DNA of 64,000 nucleotides. Origin: Isoetes taiwanensis (Eukaryota > Streptophyta > Lycopodiopsida > Isoetales > Isoetaceae). Shown here one piece after another: positions 21,126 through 32,500 of this stretch; the stretch's first letter is position 1, and each line of letters starts with the position of its first letter. The notes beneath the pieces are model-generated. The model had not been told where the DNA came from, did not search any database, and saw only the letters and a list, made by a program, of their open reading frames with translations. The stretch spans positions 7,184,216-7,248,215 of the forward strand of contig JAJEKV010000005.1 in the NCBI GenBank assembly GCA_021234155.1. Reading direction: 5' to 3'. The position numbers and the translations under genes are program-made.

Positions 21126-22477
21126 TTGAATACTACTGACACCTCACTTGCAGTAGCACACTTAGAGGAAGCTCAAGAAGGTCAAGTCAAAGGAGGATGG
21201 CAGCAACCCATTAGAGATTTTTTACAACATGGGATCATCTCCCCAAATCTCACTTCAAATCAAAGAAGGAGACTCAAGGACAGGTGCAGACAATTTAAGC
21301 TGATAGATAATGTTCTGTGCAAAATTAATAGAGATGGGATTTTGCTGAGGTGTGTAAGTGAAGATGAATCTGCCTTAATTATTAGGGAGATGCATAAAGG
21401 TATTTGTGGGGGACATTTTGCTGGGGATACCACTGCCAAAAAGATCCTTAGGTCTGGGTATTATTGGCCTAGTGTTTTTAAAGATTGCTATGAGATCATA
21501 AAGACTTGCCATAAGTGTCAGATTTTTAGCAAAAGGATTTTATTACCAGCTGCCCTGAATCCTATCATATCCCCAGGACCTTTTCAAATTTGGGGGTTAG
21601 ATTATATTGGTCCTATTAATCCTTCTTCTACAGGTCAACATCAGCATATTATTGTGGCCACAGACTATTTTACTAAATGGGCAGAGGCCATACCTTTGAG
21701 GCAAGCCAATGCCCTCACCACTGCAAGATTCTTACATGAATTCGTTTGCTCTAGATTTGGTATTCCTTTCCAGATACATTCTGATAGAGGTACCCCCTTT
21801 GTTAATGAAGTCATTACTAATTTGTTGAGTATTTTGAAGGTCAAACATACCAAGAGCTCCTCATATTATCCTCAGGGTAATGGACAAGCTGAAGCTACTA
21901 ACAAAGTGTTGAAAAACATTTTGCAGAAGACAGTTGAGGTCAACAAAAGGGACTGGCATATCAAAATAGTGGATGCACTTTGGGCTTATAGAGTCACTAT
22001 CAAAACAGCTACAAATCATACACCTTTCAATTTGGTTTATGGCATAGAAGCGTTCTACAAGTAGAACTTGAGCTACCTTCCTTAAGATTAGCTCATAAAT
22101 TGTGCTTACCTTTTGAACATGCCTTACAGGAAAGATTGGATGCCCTGTTACATCTAGATGAGTATAGGATGGAAGCTGAGAACACTAACTTGCTGAAAAA
22201 GGCCAAGGACCTGGCTGCATTCAAGATTGCACACAAAATGCAAGGCACCCTTAAGAAAGGAGAGCTGGTCCTCAAGTGGAACAAGTCAAAGGAGGATTCA
22301 GCTGGCAAATTTGATAATATTTGGGAAGGACCCTTTGTAGTGATGGATCCTGCAGGTACAAATTCTTATTGGTTACAAGAAATTGCTTCAGGGATGCCAC
22401 TGCCAAATCCTATCAACATCCTGCACCTGAAAAGGTATTGGGACCAGCATGCTTGCTTGTCCCTCTTTTTACATTAA
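21126..22477 (+). pseudogene. Gypsy integrase, frameshifted
   Basis: Integrase remnant downstream of the main polyprotein. The zinc-binding region has paired His and CHKC near 21510. The catalytic core has the D-D-E residues in GLDYIGP, HSDRGTPF and NGQAEATNK, and ends at a stop near 22062. The remaining C-terminal part (22100-22477), including a GPF-type chromatin/DNA-binding module (WEGPFVVMD), continues in another frame, so about one base has been lost near 22050. The 20960-21125 link to the main frame also contains stops. Not translatable as one protein. Confidence 0.9.
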
Positions 22478-23332
22478 AAGCTTAGAAGTTTATAGCAGAC
22501 TTAAAGTAGTTAGATCAGTTTGACTTTTGAGCACCTTTATTCCAGCAGGTTAGATCAGTTTGATTTTGAGCACATTACTCTAATAGTATTGGTTTCATGT
22601 TTTCTTAGGATGACCTGACCAGACAAAGCATACATGATTTCAAGAACAGGACTGATACTACTAATTACCAAGTGTCATATGCAGGAGCACCCTTCTTCCA
22701 TTTTTTCATCTGTTTTAAATATTCCTACCATCCATTCAGCCTCCTATTCCTTTTTCATACCCCTACCAGCACTCTGCAAAGTCACCTTCACCATCCTAGC
22801 AGAGTTGCAAGTAATTGAGACTAATTGGTTTGTGTGTTTCCATGACAGGTGCACTCTTGTTCCATCTTTCTCATCTGTCACATTTAGTCCTACCTACCAT
22901 TTAAAACCTCTCATTCTTGTTTTCATTCCCAAGCACTCTGCAATTCATCTTTACCACCATAACAGAGCTGCAACTCTTGAAGATCAAGAAAGGAGCATAC
23001 ATTTTCTTGTTTTGGCGAGGCCTCAAGCACTTGCATACTCACTTCATCTCCAGTTCATCACCACCTCACCATATCCACACTCACTTTCTTTTCACTCACC
23101 TCATTCCATTCACAATCATTCCATCACCCTTTTGTCATACTCACACTCACTTCTACCTTTTTCTATCCATATTATTCTATCACCACATTCATGCTCACTT
23201 CACCCACACCTGCACTTCACACTCTCATATCTCCACTTGGATACCTTGGCACAAAGTTGAAGACCCCTCTAGTTACTCATTTTTTGACATCACATGGCTG
23301 AGGGGACCAGCCTTTTTCTTGTTTTGGCGAGA
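22478..23332 (+). other. Gypsy 3' untranslated region, pyrimidine-rich
   Basis: Between integrase and 3' LTR. A TAGATCAGTTTGA..TTTGAGCAC unit occurs twice near 22510 and 22550. A CA/TC-rich tract at 23030-23240 gives a long but compositionally biased open frame. TTTTCTTGTTTTGGCGAG occurs near 23000 and again just before the 3' LTR. I see no convincing polypurine tract next to the LTR. Confidence 0.6.
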
Positions 23333-25300
23333 TGTTGCCCCCAAAGGGCAACATGCTAATTGTGGTCTAGGCATTTAAACTAGGTCAATTTATCTTAAAA
23401 AGACTAGGTCAAAGTTTGGAAGATTCTTGGTATTCAACATTGATGTGGAGGTCGAAAGATGTTCATTCCTCAGGTCAACAAGTGCTCAAGATTCAAATTC
23501 ACATGAGGTACTTTATTTGAGGTCAAAAATGCTTAGTCAAAGAATATGCTCTAGAAGATTCTGGGTTATGAAGTTTGGAAGACATTTTTTGAAGATTGGA
23601 AGTCAAAAATTTGGAAGACCCCATGGTGCTTGATTTTATCCCTTAGCCATCCTCATCCAATTATTATTCATATTCTATTTCTATTCCTTGAGATTTTCTA
23701 GCCATTTTTCTACACCCATACCCCTTTTTTTTGTTTACCTTTGCATACCTTATTATGCTTTGCTCAATTTTCTCTTTCTCTACTACATCCACATTTCCCC
23801 ATGAATTACTCTTCCCCATTGCCCCTATATCTTCTCACTTCTTATGCCATTTGTTTTTTGCAAATTTCCCTAGCCAAAATCCTTTTGCAATTCTTCATCA
23901 TTATGCCATGCCACTTGTACACCTTGTGGAATATTCCTGATCATTATGCCCAAGAACTTGGCATATTCCCAAAAAATTAGGGTTGCCATTGCTAAAATGA
24001 TTCACCCCTTCAAATTTTTATGAGTGACTCTTTAAAACCTTAGCCTAGCTTTGCAAAAATTGAAGAATACAGCATATTCCAGGGATATACGGGCAAAAAT
24101 ACGAAATTGTATCGCGCTATTTTCAGGAAAAATATCGCCAAGAACCCTAAATTTCTGCCTCCACCTCGAATCATGCCGGATTTGGATCCAAACCTCTCGG
24201 AACTTACCTATTTTCACCTTCCCGCTCTTTAAGAACCGAATAAACCCATTAATTAAGGCTAAGATCAAGCAAACATTTGAAAACTAAAATATATACAGGG
24301 GATTCGACAAAAGAATTTTCTTGAAGGCCCAGAAGCGTACAAATCTTACTGTGATCAATGCTGAGCATGACTAGAAGGATTTGAGAAGACTCTGAGTACT
24401 CCCCGATCAAGTCCCAAGAGATTTGGTTGGAAATTATCTATTGAAATTATTTATTGACCTGAAGTTGATTTTGAAGTACTGAAGTATTATTACCCAACAT
24501 TTTTATGATTGATCTACCTCCATATCAATGAAATTTGATGCCTACTTGAAGAAATTATCTCTGTTATGATTTTTTACAATTTCTGTCCATTCAAGATTCT
24601 ACAGAAAATTCCCATGTACTTTTGATTGCTTTTAGCCCATTTGCCATCAATCCTTGAGACATCTGGAGTCCATATGTTTTGAAAAATCCAAAAAATTCCA
24701 CTCACAACTCGAGTTAGAAATTTTTGCATTCTGTTTTGACTGTTTTTTACTGTATTTTGCCAAATCCAGCCACAAAAAATACTTTTGCCTATCCAAATGG
24801 AAATCTGACCACTTGCCTATATTCCTCATCATCATTACATCATATTTGCTTTGGAAATACTCAAAAATTCGTCTGGCAACTCCAAAATCCCAATCTCTGA
24901 TCACTGTTTTCAGATTTGACTGCTATTGACCAAATTTTGACTGCACTTTGAGCTCGAATAACTCACAAACTAAGTTTCTGACTCGGTCAGAGCTTTACTA
25001 TTGGTTACCTACAATTTTTTTGACCAAGTCTACAGTGATTGACTCAAAAAATCGATCTGCATATCAACACCACAACTGTTTTGGCAAAGGTGTCAACTTC
25101 TGGAAATGGGAAAGGTATAAAACTTCAAATTTTTGAACTTGTCTTCGAAATTATCTTGCATAGATTGATCACCTTAAGTGATCTGGGGTTATCTTGCATA
25201 GATTGATCCCTTAAGTGATCTGAAGGTTCTAACCCCAATTTGAGTGAAAACTCAAGTTGGTTCCTTGTGGTTGACCTTTAAGCCAGGTTTAGGGTCAACA
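23333..25300 (+). repeat. Gypsy 3' LTR (1,968 bp)
   Basis: Near-identical partner of the 5' LTR. It is about 30 bp longer, mainly because the segment containing TTATCTTGCATAGATTGATC is present twice (from about 25150 and 25189), where the 5' LTR has it once. Confidence 0.93.
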
Positions 25301-25456
25301 CCATTTCAGCCTTCACCACAATCCACATGCTCCCCTCCTCGGGCAACTCCATCACTATGGGAGTTGGGCTTTCCACTGGCCAAGCTTTGCTCATTCTCAC
25401 CCCTACACCACTGGGGACTATCCCAGTGCGGTTAAGCACCCTCTACTTGGGACCAT

Positions 25457-25469
25457 GGCTCTGATACCA
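25457..25469 (-). other. TRIM primer-binding site
   Basis: TGGTATCAGAGCC on the minus strand, directly after the CA end of the 5' LTR. This matches the initiator-tRNA-Met primer site used by many plant Copia and TRIM elements. Confidence 0.9.
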
Positions 25470-25646
25470 TGTTGAGAAATGAGCTTCCTATGATTGGGTG
25501 GACAGACCGGGGATCGAACCCAGGACCTCTTGCTTGCAAGCCAAGTACTCTACCACTGAGCTACCGGCCCTTTGATGGGCTTTCGGCACTCCTCCACTGA
25601 GTCATTCTCCATGTGTGCCCATTACACATACTCCAGCATTCCAACA
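25470..25646 (-). repeat. TRIM 5' LTR (177 bp)
   Basis: Partner of the LTR at 14897-15073. It is followed on the plus-strand side by GGTCT (25647-25651), the same five bases that flank the other end of the TRIM. Confidence 0.93.
25499..25570 (-). tRNA. tRNA-Ala(UGC)-like sequence inside the TRIM 5' LTR
   Basis: Second copy of the 72-nt tRNA-like sequence. It keeps the A box (TAGCTCAGTGG, here an exact match to the usual tRNA form), the CTTGCAA anticodon loop (UGC) and the B box GGTTCGATCCC. The last T-stem pair and one acceptor pair are now G-U type (CCCGG, TCTGTCC). Being in the 5' LTR, its promoter could drive a Pol III transcript into the element. No T-rich terminator follows directly. 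Confidence 0.8.
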
Positions 25647-25739
25647 GGTCTGGTGAATATGATATGTGTGGTGCATGGTGTGGTGCATGGTGTGGTGTGA
25701 TGTACACATCCTAACCTTGATCCTAACAGTTTAGTGTTC

Positions 25740-26900
25740 ATTTCATGCAGATGCCATTGTTCAAGAGGTTCAAGGACCAACATCCACAAATCAAGATTCG
25801 TCTTCGAGCATTTGATAAATTAAAACCTTGGTTTATTGTGAAATTGAAGGACTTCAATAGTTGCTATTGCATTTAACATATGAGGATGCAAATGTGAGTG
25901 GATGGACTCAATGGGATGAGAACCAAACATCTGAGATTGCACTTGCACCTGTGATGTGTGTAAATCACATGAACTTGGTCAATGCATGGCACACCGGCAT
26001 AAAGTTGCAAGTACAGGAAGCCTATGGAGATCTATATTGTGTCCAAAGAGTGAATTAGATGAGTTTCACAAGAAGGTGTGCATCCTTGGAGATTGTGAGA
26101 ATCAAGAAGGTTCAGTCCTGTCTCATGGAAGAAAGTGGCAGTAACAGGAAAGTGAAATGGGAGTACATTGAATATGAGAAAGACAACATTTCGAATTCTG
26201 ATAGGAGATTGACTCATCAGTACAAAGAGACAAAACCCAAGGAGCTTCTAGGTAAACTAAAAGAGCATCTAAAAATCTTTCCACTGCATAATTTTAGGTA
26301 TCAATGGCAGGCAACAATTTAAGGAGCTTCTGGAGAATCTTCCAACAGATGCATATGTTTCATTAGTGGATTTTACAGAGAACTAGACATTCAAGGAACA
26401 AGAGGTGGTGCAGTTGATGCGTTGGGTCAATAACTAGATTACCATTTGGGTTCAAATAATATATCAGTATGACTTAGTGGCAGACGAGATTATCAAGGAA
26501 ACACATTACTATGTATCAGATGACAGGGAACATACTACTCTGTTCGTGCAACATGGCTTCATGAAGCACCACAAATATCTCGAGCAGAAAGGAAGGGTGC
26601 CAAAGAGACATTATATGTTTTCAGATGGCGCATCATCTCAATTCAAGGCTTCTAGACCATTTTACTTTATAACGAGGTACACAAATGACACTGAAGTCTA
26701 TATGATGTGGAACTTTTTTTTGTTCTAACCACCGGAAAGGCGAACATGATGGCAAGGATGCTGAGTTGAATAGATGGTTAAGACAACTGCAATTAAAGTA
26801 CAGCAGCATAAAAATGGATAATGCTCATGAAGTGGTAGAAGTTGCTGAAGAGATGTTTATTTGTGGAACATCTGAGTGGATTTTTCTTTAGTGAGCCTCG
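25740..26900 (+). pseudogene. Transposase-like gene remnant (SDG...WNFF...HGKG type)
   Basis: Pieces in several frames recall an uncharacterised transposon-encoded protein family. They are MPLFKRFKDQHP followed by FDKLKPWFIVKLKD and a Cys pair (25750-25870), VSGWTQWDEN (25897), then MFSDGASSQFKASRPFYFITR (26611-26673) and MWNFFLF (26705). An HGKGE/HDGKD-like stretch follows at about 26735-26760 after a frameshift. The family resemblance rests on memory of this motif order, with Asp in SDG as a likely catalytic residue; I cannot name the superfamily. Stops and frameshifts show it is dead. Confidence 0.45.
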
Positions 26901-29505
26901 CTTCTGCTAAATTGCAAACATATACTAATTCTAGGAACATCATCTTGTATACTTGTGCATGATAAATTCCTGTCAAAATGAAATGCTCATACAAAAGATT
27001 TTCAGAGATTGGTGCTGAAATTTTACGTGAAGTGCTTCTTGGATGTGGAGAAATTTATATTTTTGCAATATGATTATACCGCTGTTGGAGTTTGGCTTTG
27101 TATATGAGACTTTCTAGGAATCTTCTTTACTATAAAAAAAGTGATGTAATGTAGCGACTGTTACGCCTTGCATCTGCAAAGCAAATCCATATGCAAAAGG
27201 CTCAATAGAGCAAGCTATTAAGGATCTGGGGGTCTTTTTTGTTTTCCATTTCCTTTTTATTTCATTCTATACTATTTAGCTTGATCATATTTTGCATTTA
27301 CAAGTTTCTTCACTTTTTATTAGGAACTTGAATGGCAAAGGAATTCACATTATTCTTGCTGGGAAGGACTGTACAGTCTTATCAAAGATCCAATTTATGG
27401 ATTTTTGACGTTAGTTTTTTTTGTTTCTATATACCGCATGTCAGATATTGCCAGCAAGAGCAAATTTATCTTATATCAAGATGAAGGGAGCATGAATGAT
27501 TTTACTGCTTAGCCCCTTTTTTTGTCTCCCTTTTTTGTCTTTTTTTTTCAAGACACATCTGCAGGCTATGGCAACCCAGCTCCAGCCATGCACCAGCCAT
27601 GGAGAGCATCTGCAGAAAGCTCGAACAGCTGCCAAAGGGTGACTTTGTTCCCTCTGGCAAGCTACAAAACAACCAGTTTTGTCAGTTAAAATCATAATGG
27701 CATGACTACTAGAGGGCATTAAAGAGGGTGTGAAGAATGGATATTTCCTTTGCAGTCTAAGTGCATATACGACATGGCTAAGCATTTTGAGAACATATAG
27801 TGAGTGGAGTCTTTTTTGTAAATTATGAAACGTCCAATTTGTAGAAACATGTTTCAATTTAGTCCAACTCTTTGTTAAAGATCTTAATGTATGAGTTAAA
27901 GTTTTTTCTTGCAAAAAATGCGTCCTATTAATTTCAATATAAGGCTTTTTTAAAACATTGACATAATTTATCGTGACAACATCGCAGAGATTATCAATGA
28001 TACGATTCATTGTTTAAGGGTAGCTAAACTACTGAACAACAGCATCTTATTTGAAGAACAAGATCCAATTATCATATAACACAGATAAATACATTGATGA
28101 GCACGTTTAACCACCCAACCGGGTCCACAGGGTTATGGATGTGCAACTGGCTCAGCAAACAGTATCTGGCTACTCCGCGTTGACCACCCGGGGGTCTCAC
28201 CTAGGCATATGGGGATACCACATCTGCGTGCAAGGGGTCCAGAGAAAACCCTTGTATATGACTTTTTGGAGGTGGAAAACCCCTACATACGTAAATAGGA
28301 AAAACCAGTTTCCAAGCCCCTTTCCGTAGATGTACTTTCGGACGATCCTAGTTTTTACATACCCCTACCCGATCTTGTACTTGAGTTTGTGTTTGTGCAC
28401 CCTACCCCTATGTACAGAATAAATAAAATTTCAAAACGTGTGCCCGGCCTAGTAAACGTGTGCCAGGCATTGTAAATGTGGCTTAACATACATGAAATGG
28501 ACACCAATGATACCAATCAACTTGTAGAACAACAATGGCTCCTTAAACAACCTAAATACTCTTTCAACCTGTTTAAATGGATGTTTCGTAAAGAGGAGTT
28601 CAGTCGCAACAGTGGCCAATATATAAGGGGCTCGAGAACTTGCACATAAATGATGGAATCCCTTTGGACCACATTACTTATAGAAGACCCATCAACGTAA
28701 TGGCAAAGTACCATGGATATTTGTATCCTACTTATGTAGGGTATATATTTTGGTGACTTTGATTGCCTAATTCTCTTACATCTTTTTCATCATTCCAGCT
28801 TCCTTTTCCTCATATTTATCGCCATGTTTTCTCATCATTTGTCATTGTGCTTGTTTTGACCATATGTTCTAGCTCTCTTCATCCACAAATGCCTTAGGAC
28901 TTCCATTACCAACGTTGATGATGTTAGCTTGTTTTTTTAGGCATCAAAGCCTATGCTTGAATATTCTCAGTTTGGTATGTATTAATATTTCAATTGCATC
29001 CCACAAATCTTAATGATTTTTGCCGACAATAACCTCCTGCAAATTCAACATGCTTTATCAAAGGTGAATGTTGATGAAGCCATTAAAATTGAAATCAGGA
29101 TCCATAAGCTTTTAAGCAGGTTCTATATTTCTCTTGCTCCTAATATCCCAACTTTTGTAATGAAATCAACGAGAGCTGTCGGATGGGCATATTTGCTCTT
29201 TATTCCAAGATCTAGACCGTACATAGCGATCCTCGTTTGTGGAGTATACATGTACAAGTTTTTGTATACTGTATATTAAAGTTTGCAAAATACTACAAGG
29301 TTTGAGAGAATGTACTCAATGGTGTTAATTTTGTACATGTATTGTAAATTTTTTGGTGCTCTCGCTGCCCTACGTAACCCCCGTGTGAATATGCACCCAA
29401 ACCAAAGGGGGTTTAAGGGGGATTTTAATTTAAATGTGTTAAATGCAACAGTTTGTGTTAATAATGTTAATGGTAGTTGTGTGTTGATTGCTATATTAAA
29501 AAAAA
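26901..29505. other. No gene recognised
   Basis: AT-rich sequence. A 179-codon minus-strand frame at 27471-28010 has no recognisable domain and mixed composition. AAACGTGTGCC occurs twice at 28434 and 28456. Nothing else stands out. Confidence 0.35.
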
Positions 29506-29509
29506 ATTT

Positions 29510-29524
29510 GGGCCCTTCGGGCCC
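29510..29524. repeat. Perfect GC hairpin GGGCCC-TTC-GGGCCC
   Basis: A six-base-pair G/C hairpin with a TTC loop, preceded by nine A. It is isolated, with no gene end visible nearby. The same loop occurs in the hairpins at 44228 and, on the minus strand, at 9103. Confidence 0.7.
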
Positions 29525-29529
29525 TAACT

Positions 29530-32500
29530 AAAGCCTTTGCACATGTAGATGGAAATGAAAAACAAGACCAACATCTGCCTTCAAAACGAGAACACCATTT
29601 CTGCATTCTCAACTGTTACAAGGGCATATATTACGATGGAGTAATTCTTAGTAACACAAATAAACCAATGGAGTTGTTATAAGGAAATGATGCATTACTA
29701 TTGTAATATCATGGTCTGATGTGAATGTAAAGATTTACATTACAATTGAAAAACAATTTAATTGGAATATATTGGAATATATGTGCTTCACTATATGTAA
29801 TAGCAATAAAAAACCAGATATATGGGCTTCACTATGTAATAGCAATAAAAGGGCTCCAGGTTATCTCCTTCCTGCAAAGGATCATATTTTTTAATTAGCA
29901 ATAGCCTACGTAGCATCAATGGTACCTGGCAATGAGCTCACCTAAATGTAGGGGATGAATAATTAATTGCTGGCAGCAGTTTATAACACCAATAATATCT
30001 AGAATGAGCCAAGAGCAGGGAATGAACCCTATCATAATCGGTGAGAGCATATATTCCTGAGAATTGCTGCCAAGTCCATGTACACGGCAAGGGTTTTATC
30101 AGAAGACAACTCATTGCTTGCAAATCATAAGGCCGCAAAATGAGTTAAAACTTGCTAGAATGAGTATGGCATTTGCCAAAGTTTTTCCTGCTAAAGTAGC
30201 TACGGTATCCAGCTACGTTCAGATTTTGTCTTTGCTCACTTGCTTGTGATTGTGCTTGCATTTCTACAAGGATGAAGGCACAATGTTTGCAACCCACGTA
30301 ACTTGAGATGTTCCTCTCAAAATTCCTCGCAAAGACATGTAGATGCAAGAAGGTAAGAGCGGAGGAATGTAAGAAAATACTTAAATCTGCTATGCTAATT
30401 CGCGCTCATTGCACCTCCATAAGTTCCAAATGCTCAGAACACATCAAGGATTCCACAAAACTATAAGATAAATCGGAGGACAAGTACCGAAACAAAGTCA
30501 ACATTACAAAGATATGTCTTTGCAAGGGCCACAATAATTTCCATACCTTGGAAAAAACTTCAAAGAAATGCTTTATCATATCCTTTGAAATAATAGTCAG
30601 AATGAGCTCGTTGAATTTTACCTGAATTCACCCGACAAATTTCCATTAAAGAATCTCATAAGTTCAAAAAATAACCGTGTAAAGAAGTCAAGGTGGAGAC
30701 CTCACTATCATGGCCTCTCGAATTTACGAATCACACGGCCTGTTGAAACATCTCAGTAAAAGAGCTGTCTATCAACTCCTTCTCTATTGCAATCCGGAAA
30801 GTCCCACTAGGATCCTCAGCTCCAATTCATGGATCATCAGAGTTATGGAGAAATTCTTCAAGTACGTTCTTCCTTTTCACTAGGGAAGTCCAAGCTATTG
30901 ATCATCTAACGAGATCAAGGTTCTCTGGACTATGATTCAGGTTGTGCTAGAACTGCAAGCAGAAAGACATAATGGCTTATCCAATTACAATGAAGTTCCC
31001 GTTTGGTTACCTTCACGCCTGAGGACGGACATAAGTCGGGCAGGGCTGCGTTATCACAGTAGCGGAGCATGAAGAATCATGCCACAATCAGCACGAAAAA
31101 TTCTACTCTCTGTTGCAAGAAGGTTCTACTCCAGCATGATTGGTAGCTTCTACTTCATGCGGGGAAAATAGCAGGAGTCAGCAAAACTACAAGATCTGGC
31201 ACGAAGATGCATTTAGGGCTCGCAAAAACCCTAGTTTGGGGTTCTTTTGGCCGTGGTTTTTGGTTTGGCTTGCCGCTAACCATGGGCATATCTGTGTGCT
31301 GAAGCAATCATCCGGCAGCATCATCCTCTGCACTAAAGCTTCCACTCCAAATCTGTTTCCACTCTGATCACAAGAACATTAATTTTTTGCAAGAATGCCC
31401 TGAAATGCTATCCAGGAGACTTGCATGTTCAGCCCTAAAATAAAAAGAGGGCTTTTGTTGTGAGCCCTTGGATGTTGGACCATTGGAAAAAAAAAAAAGC
31501 TAAATCAACGACTAAGAAATAGTGCACTCTAGATGTACGCATTAGTACATCCATTCGAATACGCCATGAAATCTTAGAAAAACCTTCGTGAAAAGCGTAC
31601 AAAAACACAAAGAAAACCCCCTGTTATTATGCTACATATTTGTCCTTCATAGTCTAGAAAGGCTTGGCAAAGGAAACATATTAAGAAAAATTGGAGCATT
31701 GTGGATGGAACTAAAAGACAGATTGGGTTTTATATCACCAGCTCCTTAAATCTGCATCCCTTTTGAAGAAATGCCTTCAATAAGCCAACATGTTGGAACC
31801 ACATTTTGTCAACTTGCATTGACATATTGCCATTATCGTTCATTGCTGAAGCACAATCAAGTCATAATGCACCTATAGAAGTATAAAAAGACTCAGATAC
31901 CTCATCTTTAAATGTGAAACAAGAAAATGGAAACATGCTTGCAAAAAAAATGCCAATGCAATTCCAAACTTGCAGATACAAATAAGCAGTCAGGATCTTG
32001 GCTTTAAGTCAAGATCTTGGCTTTAAAGTGCAGTATCCAAATTAGAACTTAAGATTGTTAACTAGTTTCAAGTAATCAAAAAGTCACAAAGCTGTTTCAC
32101 TTACCTGGTCTGCAGAAAATGTTTGTCTTGTAACCAGGCCAAACTCTAGACAAAAATTATAGATGGTCTTGTAATAGAAATAACTCTTACCAATTAGATC
32201 CGGCACTCCCTTGTAAGAGGAAAATATAATATAATAGAATTCAGACTTCTGGTGTGCTTAAGCTCAGTCTCTGTTGGAGCTAGAGTCACTGCTTTCAAAC
32301 ACAACCTTTGATTAAGATTTAACTACTTAAATGAGGAAAAGATAACACGTTTGAAATAAGCGTGGCCGATGATTAAGAAAGTACCTTGCTCATGTCTATA
32401 TAATATTTATAGCTCCCCAAACTACACTGCAGGGCAGGGCAGTAATATCCTCTAAAGGAACCTCAAAATGAGGGGACCATCTTGGCATCAAAATGAGGGG

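Larger units (their letters stand above)
15103..25300 (+). mobile_element. Ty3/Gypsy LTR retrotransposon nested in the TRIM
   Basis: A 10.2-kb element. The 5' LTR is 15103-17040 and the 3' LTR 23333-25300; both start TGTTGCCCCCAAAGGGCAAC and end AGGGTCAACA. The target-site duplication CCATT is at 15098-15102 and 25301-25305. The internal region carries gag, protease, an extra RNase H, reverse transcriptase, a Gypsy-type RNase H remnant and integrase. The two LTRs differ at only a modest number of sites, so the insertion is fairly recent. The element is now disabled by a stop at the end of the main frame and by frameshifts in the integrase region. Confidence 0.95.
14897..25646 (-). mobile_element. 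TRIM element, complete but split by a nested Gypsy insertion
   Basis: A miniature LTR retroelement read on the minus strand. The 5' LTR is 25646-25470 and the 3' LTR 15073-14897, each 177 bp, starting TGTTGGAAT and ending CTCAACA. A primer-binding site TGGTATCAGAGCC abuts the 5' LTR, and a purine tract AAGGGGAAA abuts the 3' LTR. The flanking 5-bp duplications are identical: GGTCT at 14892-14896 and at 25647-25651. Removing the nested Gypsy (15103-25300 plus one CCATT) leaves an internal region of about 190 bp, so the intact element was about 550 bp, typical of TRIMs. No protein is encoded, so it must have been mobilised in trans by Copia-type machinery. Its LTRs contain a tRNA-like sequence, described separately. 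Confidence 0.93.

Noticed and set aside
22634-23378. Long plus-strand frames rich in Ser, His and Pro
   Set aside because: They arise from a CA/TC-rich tract in the Gypsy 3' untranslated region; no codon-level sign of a protein.
25499-25570. Host tRNA-Ala gene
   Set aside because: Both copies are inside LTRs of a TRIM, carry stem mismatches and have no terminator, so they are element parts rather than tRNA genes serving translation.
27471-28010. 179-codon minus-strand open frame
   Set aside because: No domain or family resemblance, odd composition, and no supporting signals; likely chance.
28168-28205. Similarity to 33650-33690 in inverted orientation (GGTGAGAC.CCCGGG)
   Set aside because: Only about 15 bases match, with little beyond, so common ancestry cannot be supported.
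29505-29530. Intrinsic bacterial-type terminator
   Set aside because: The hairpin with an A/T run looks like one, but this is plant nuclear DNA with no gene ending there.
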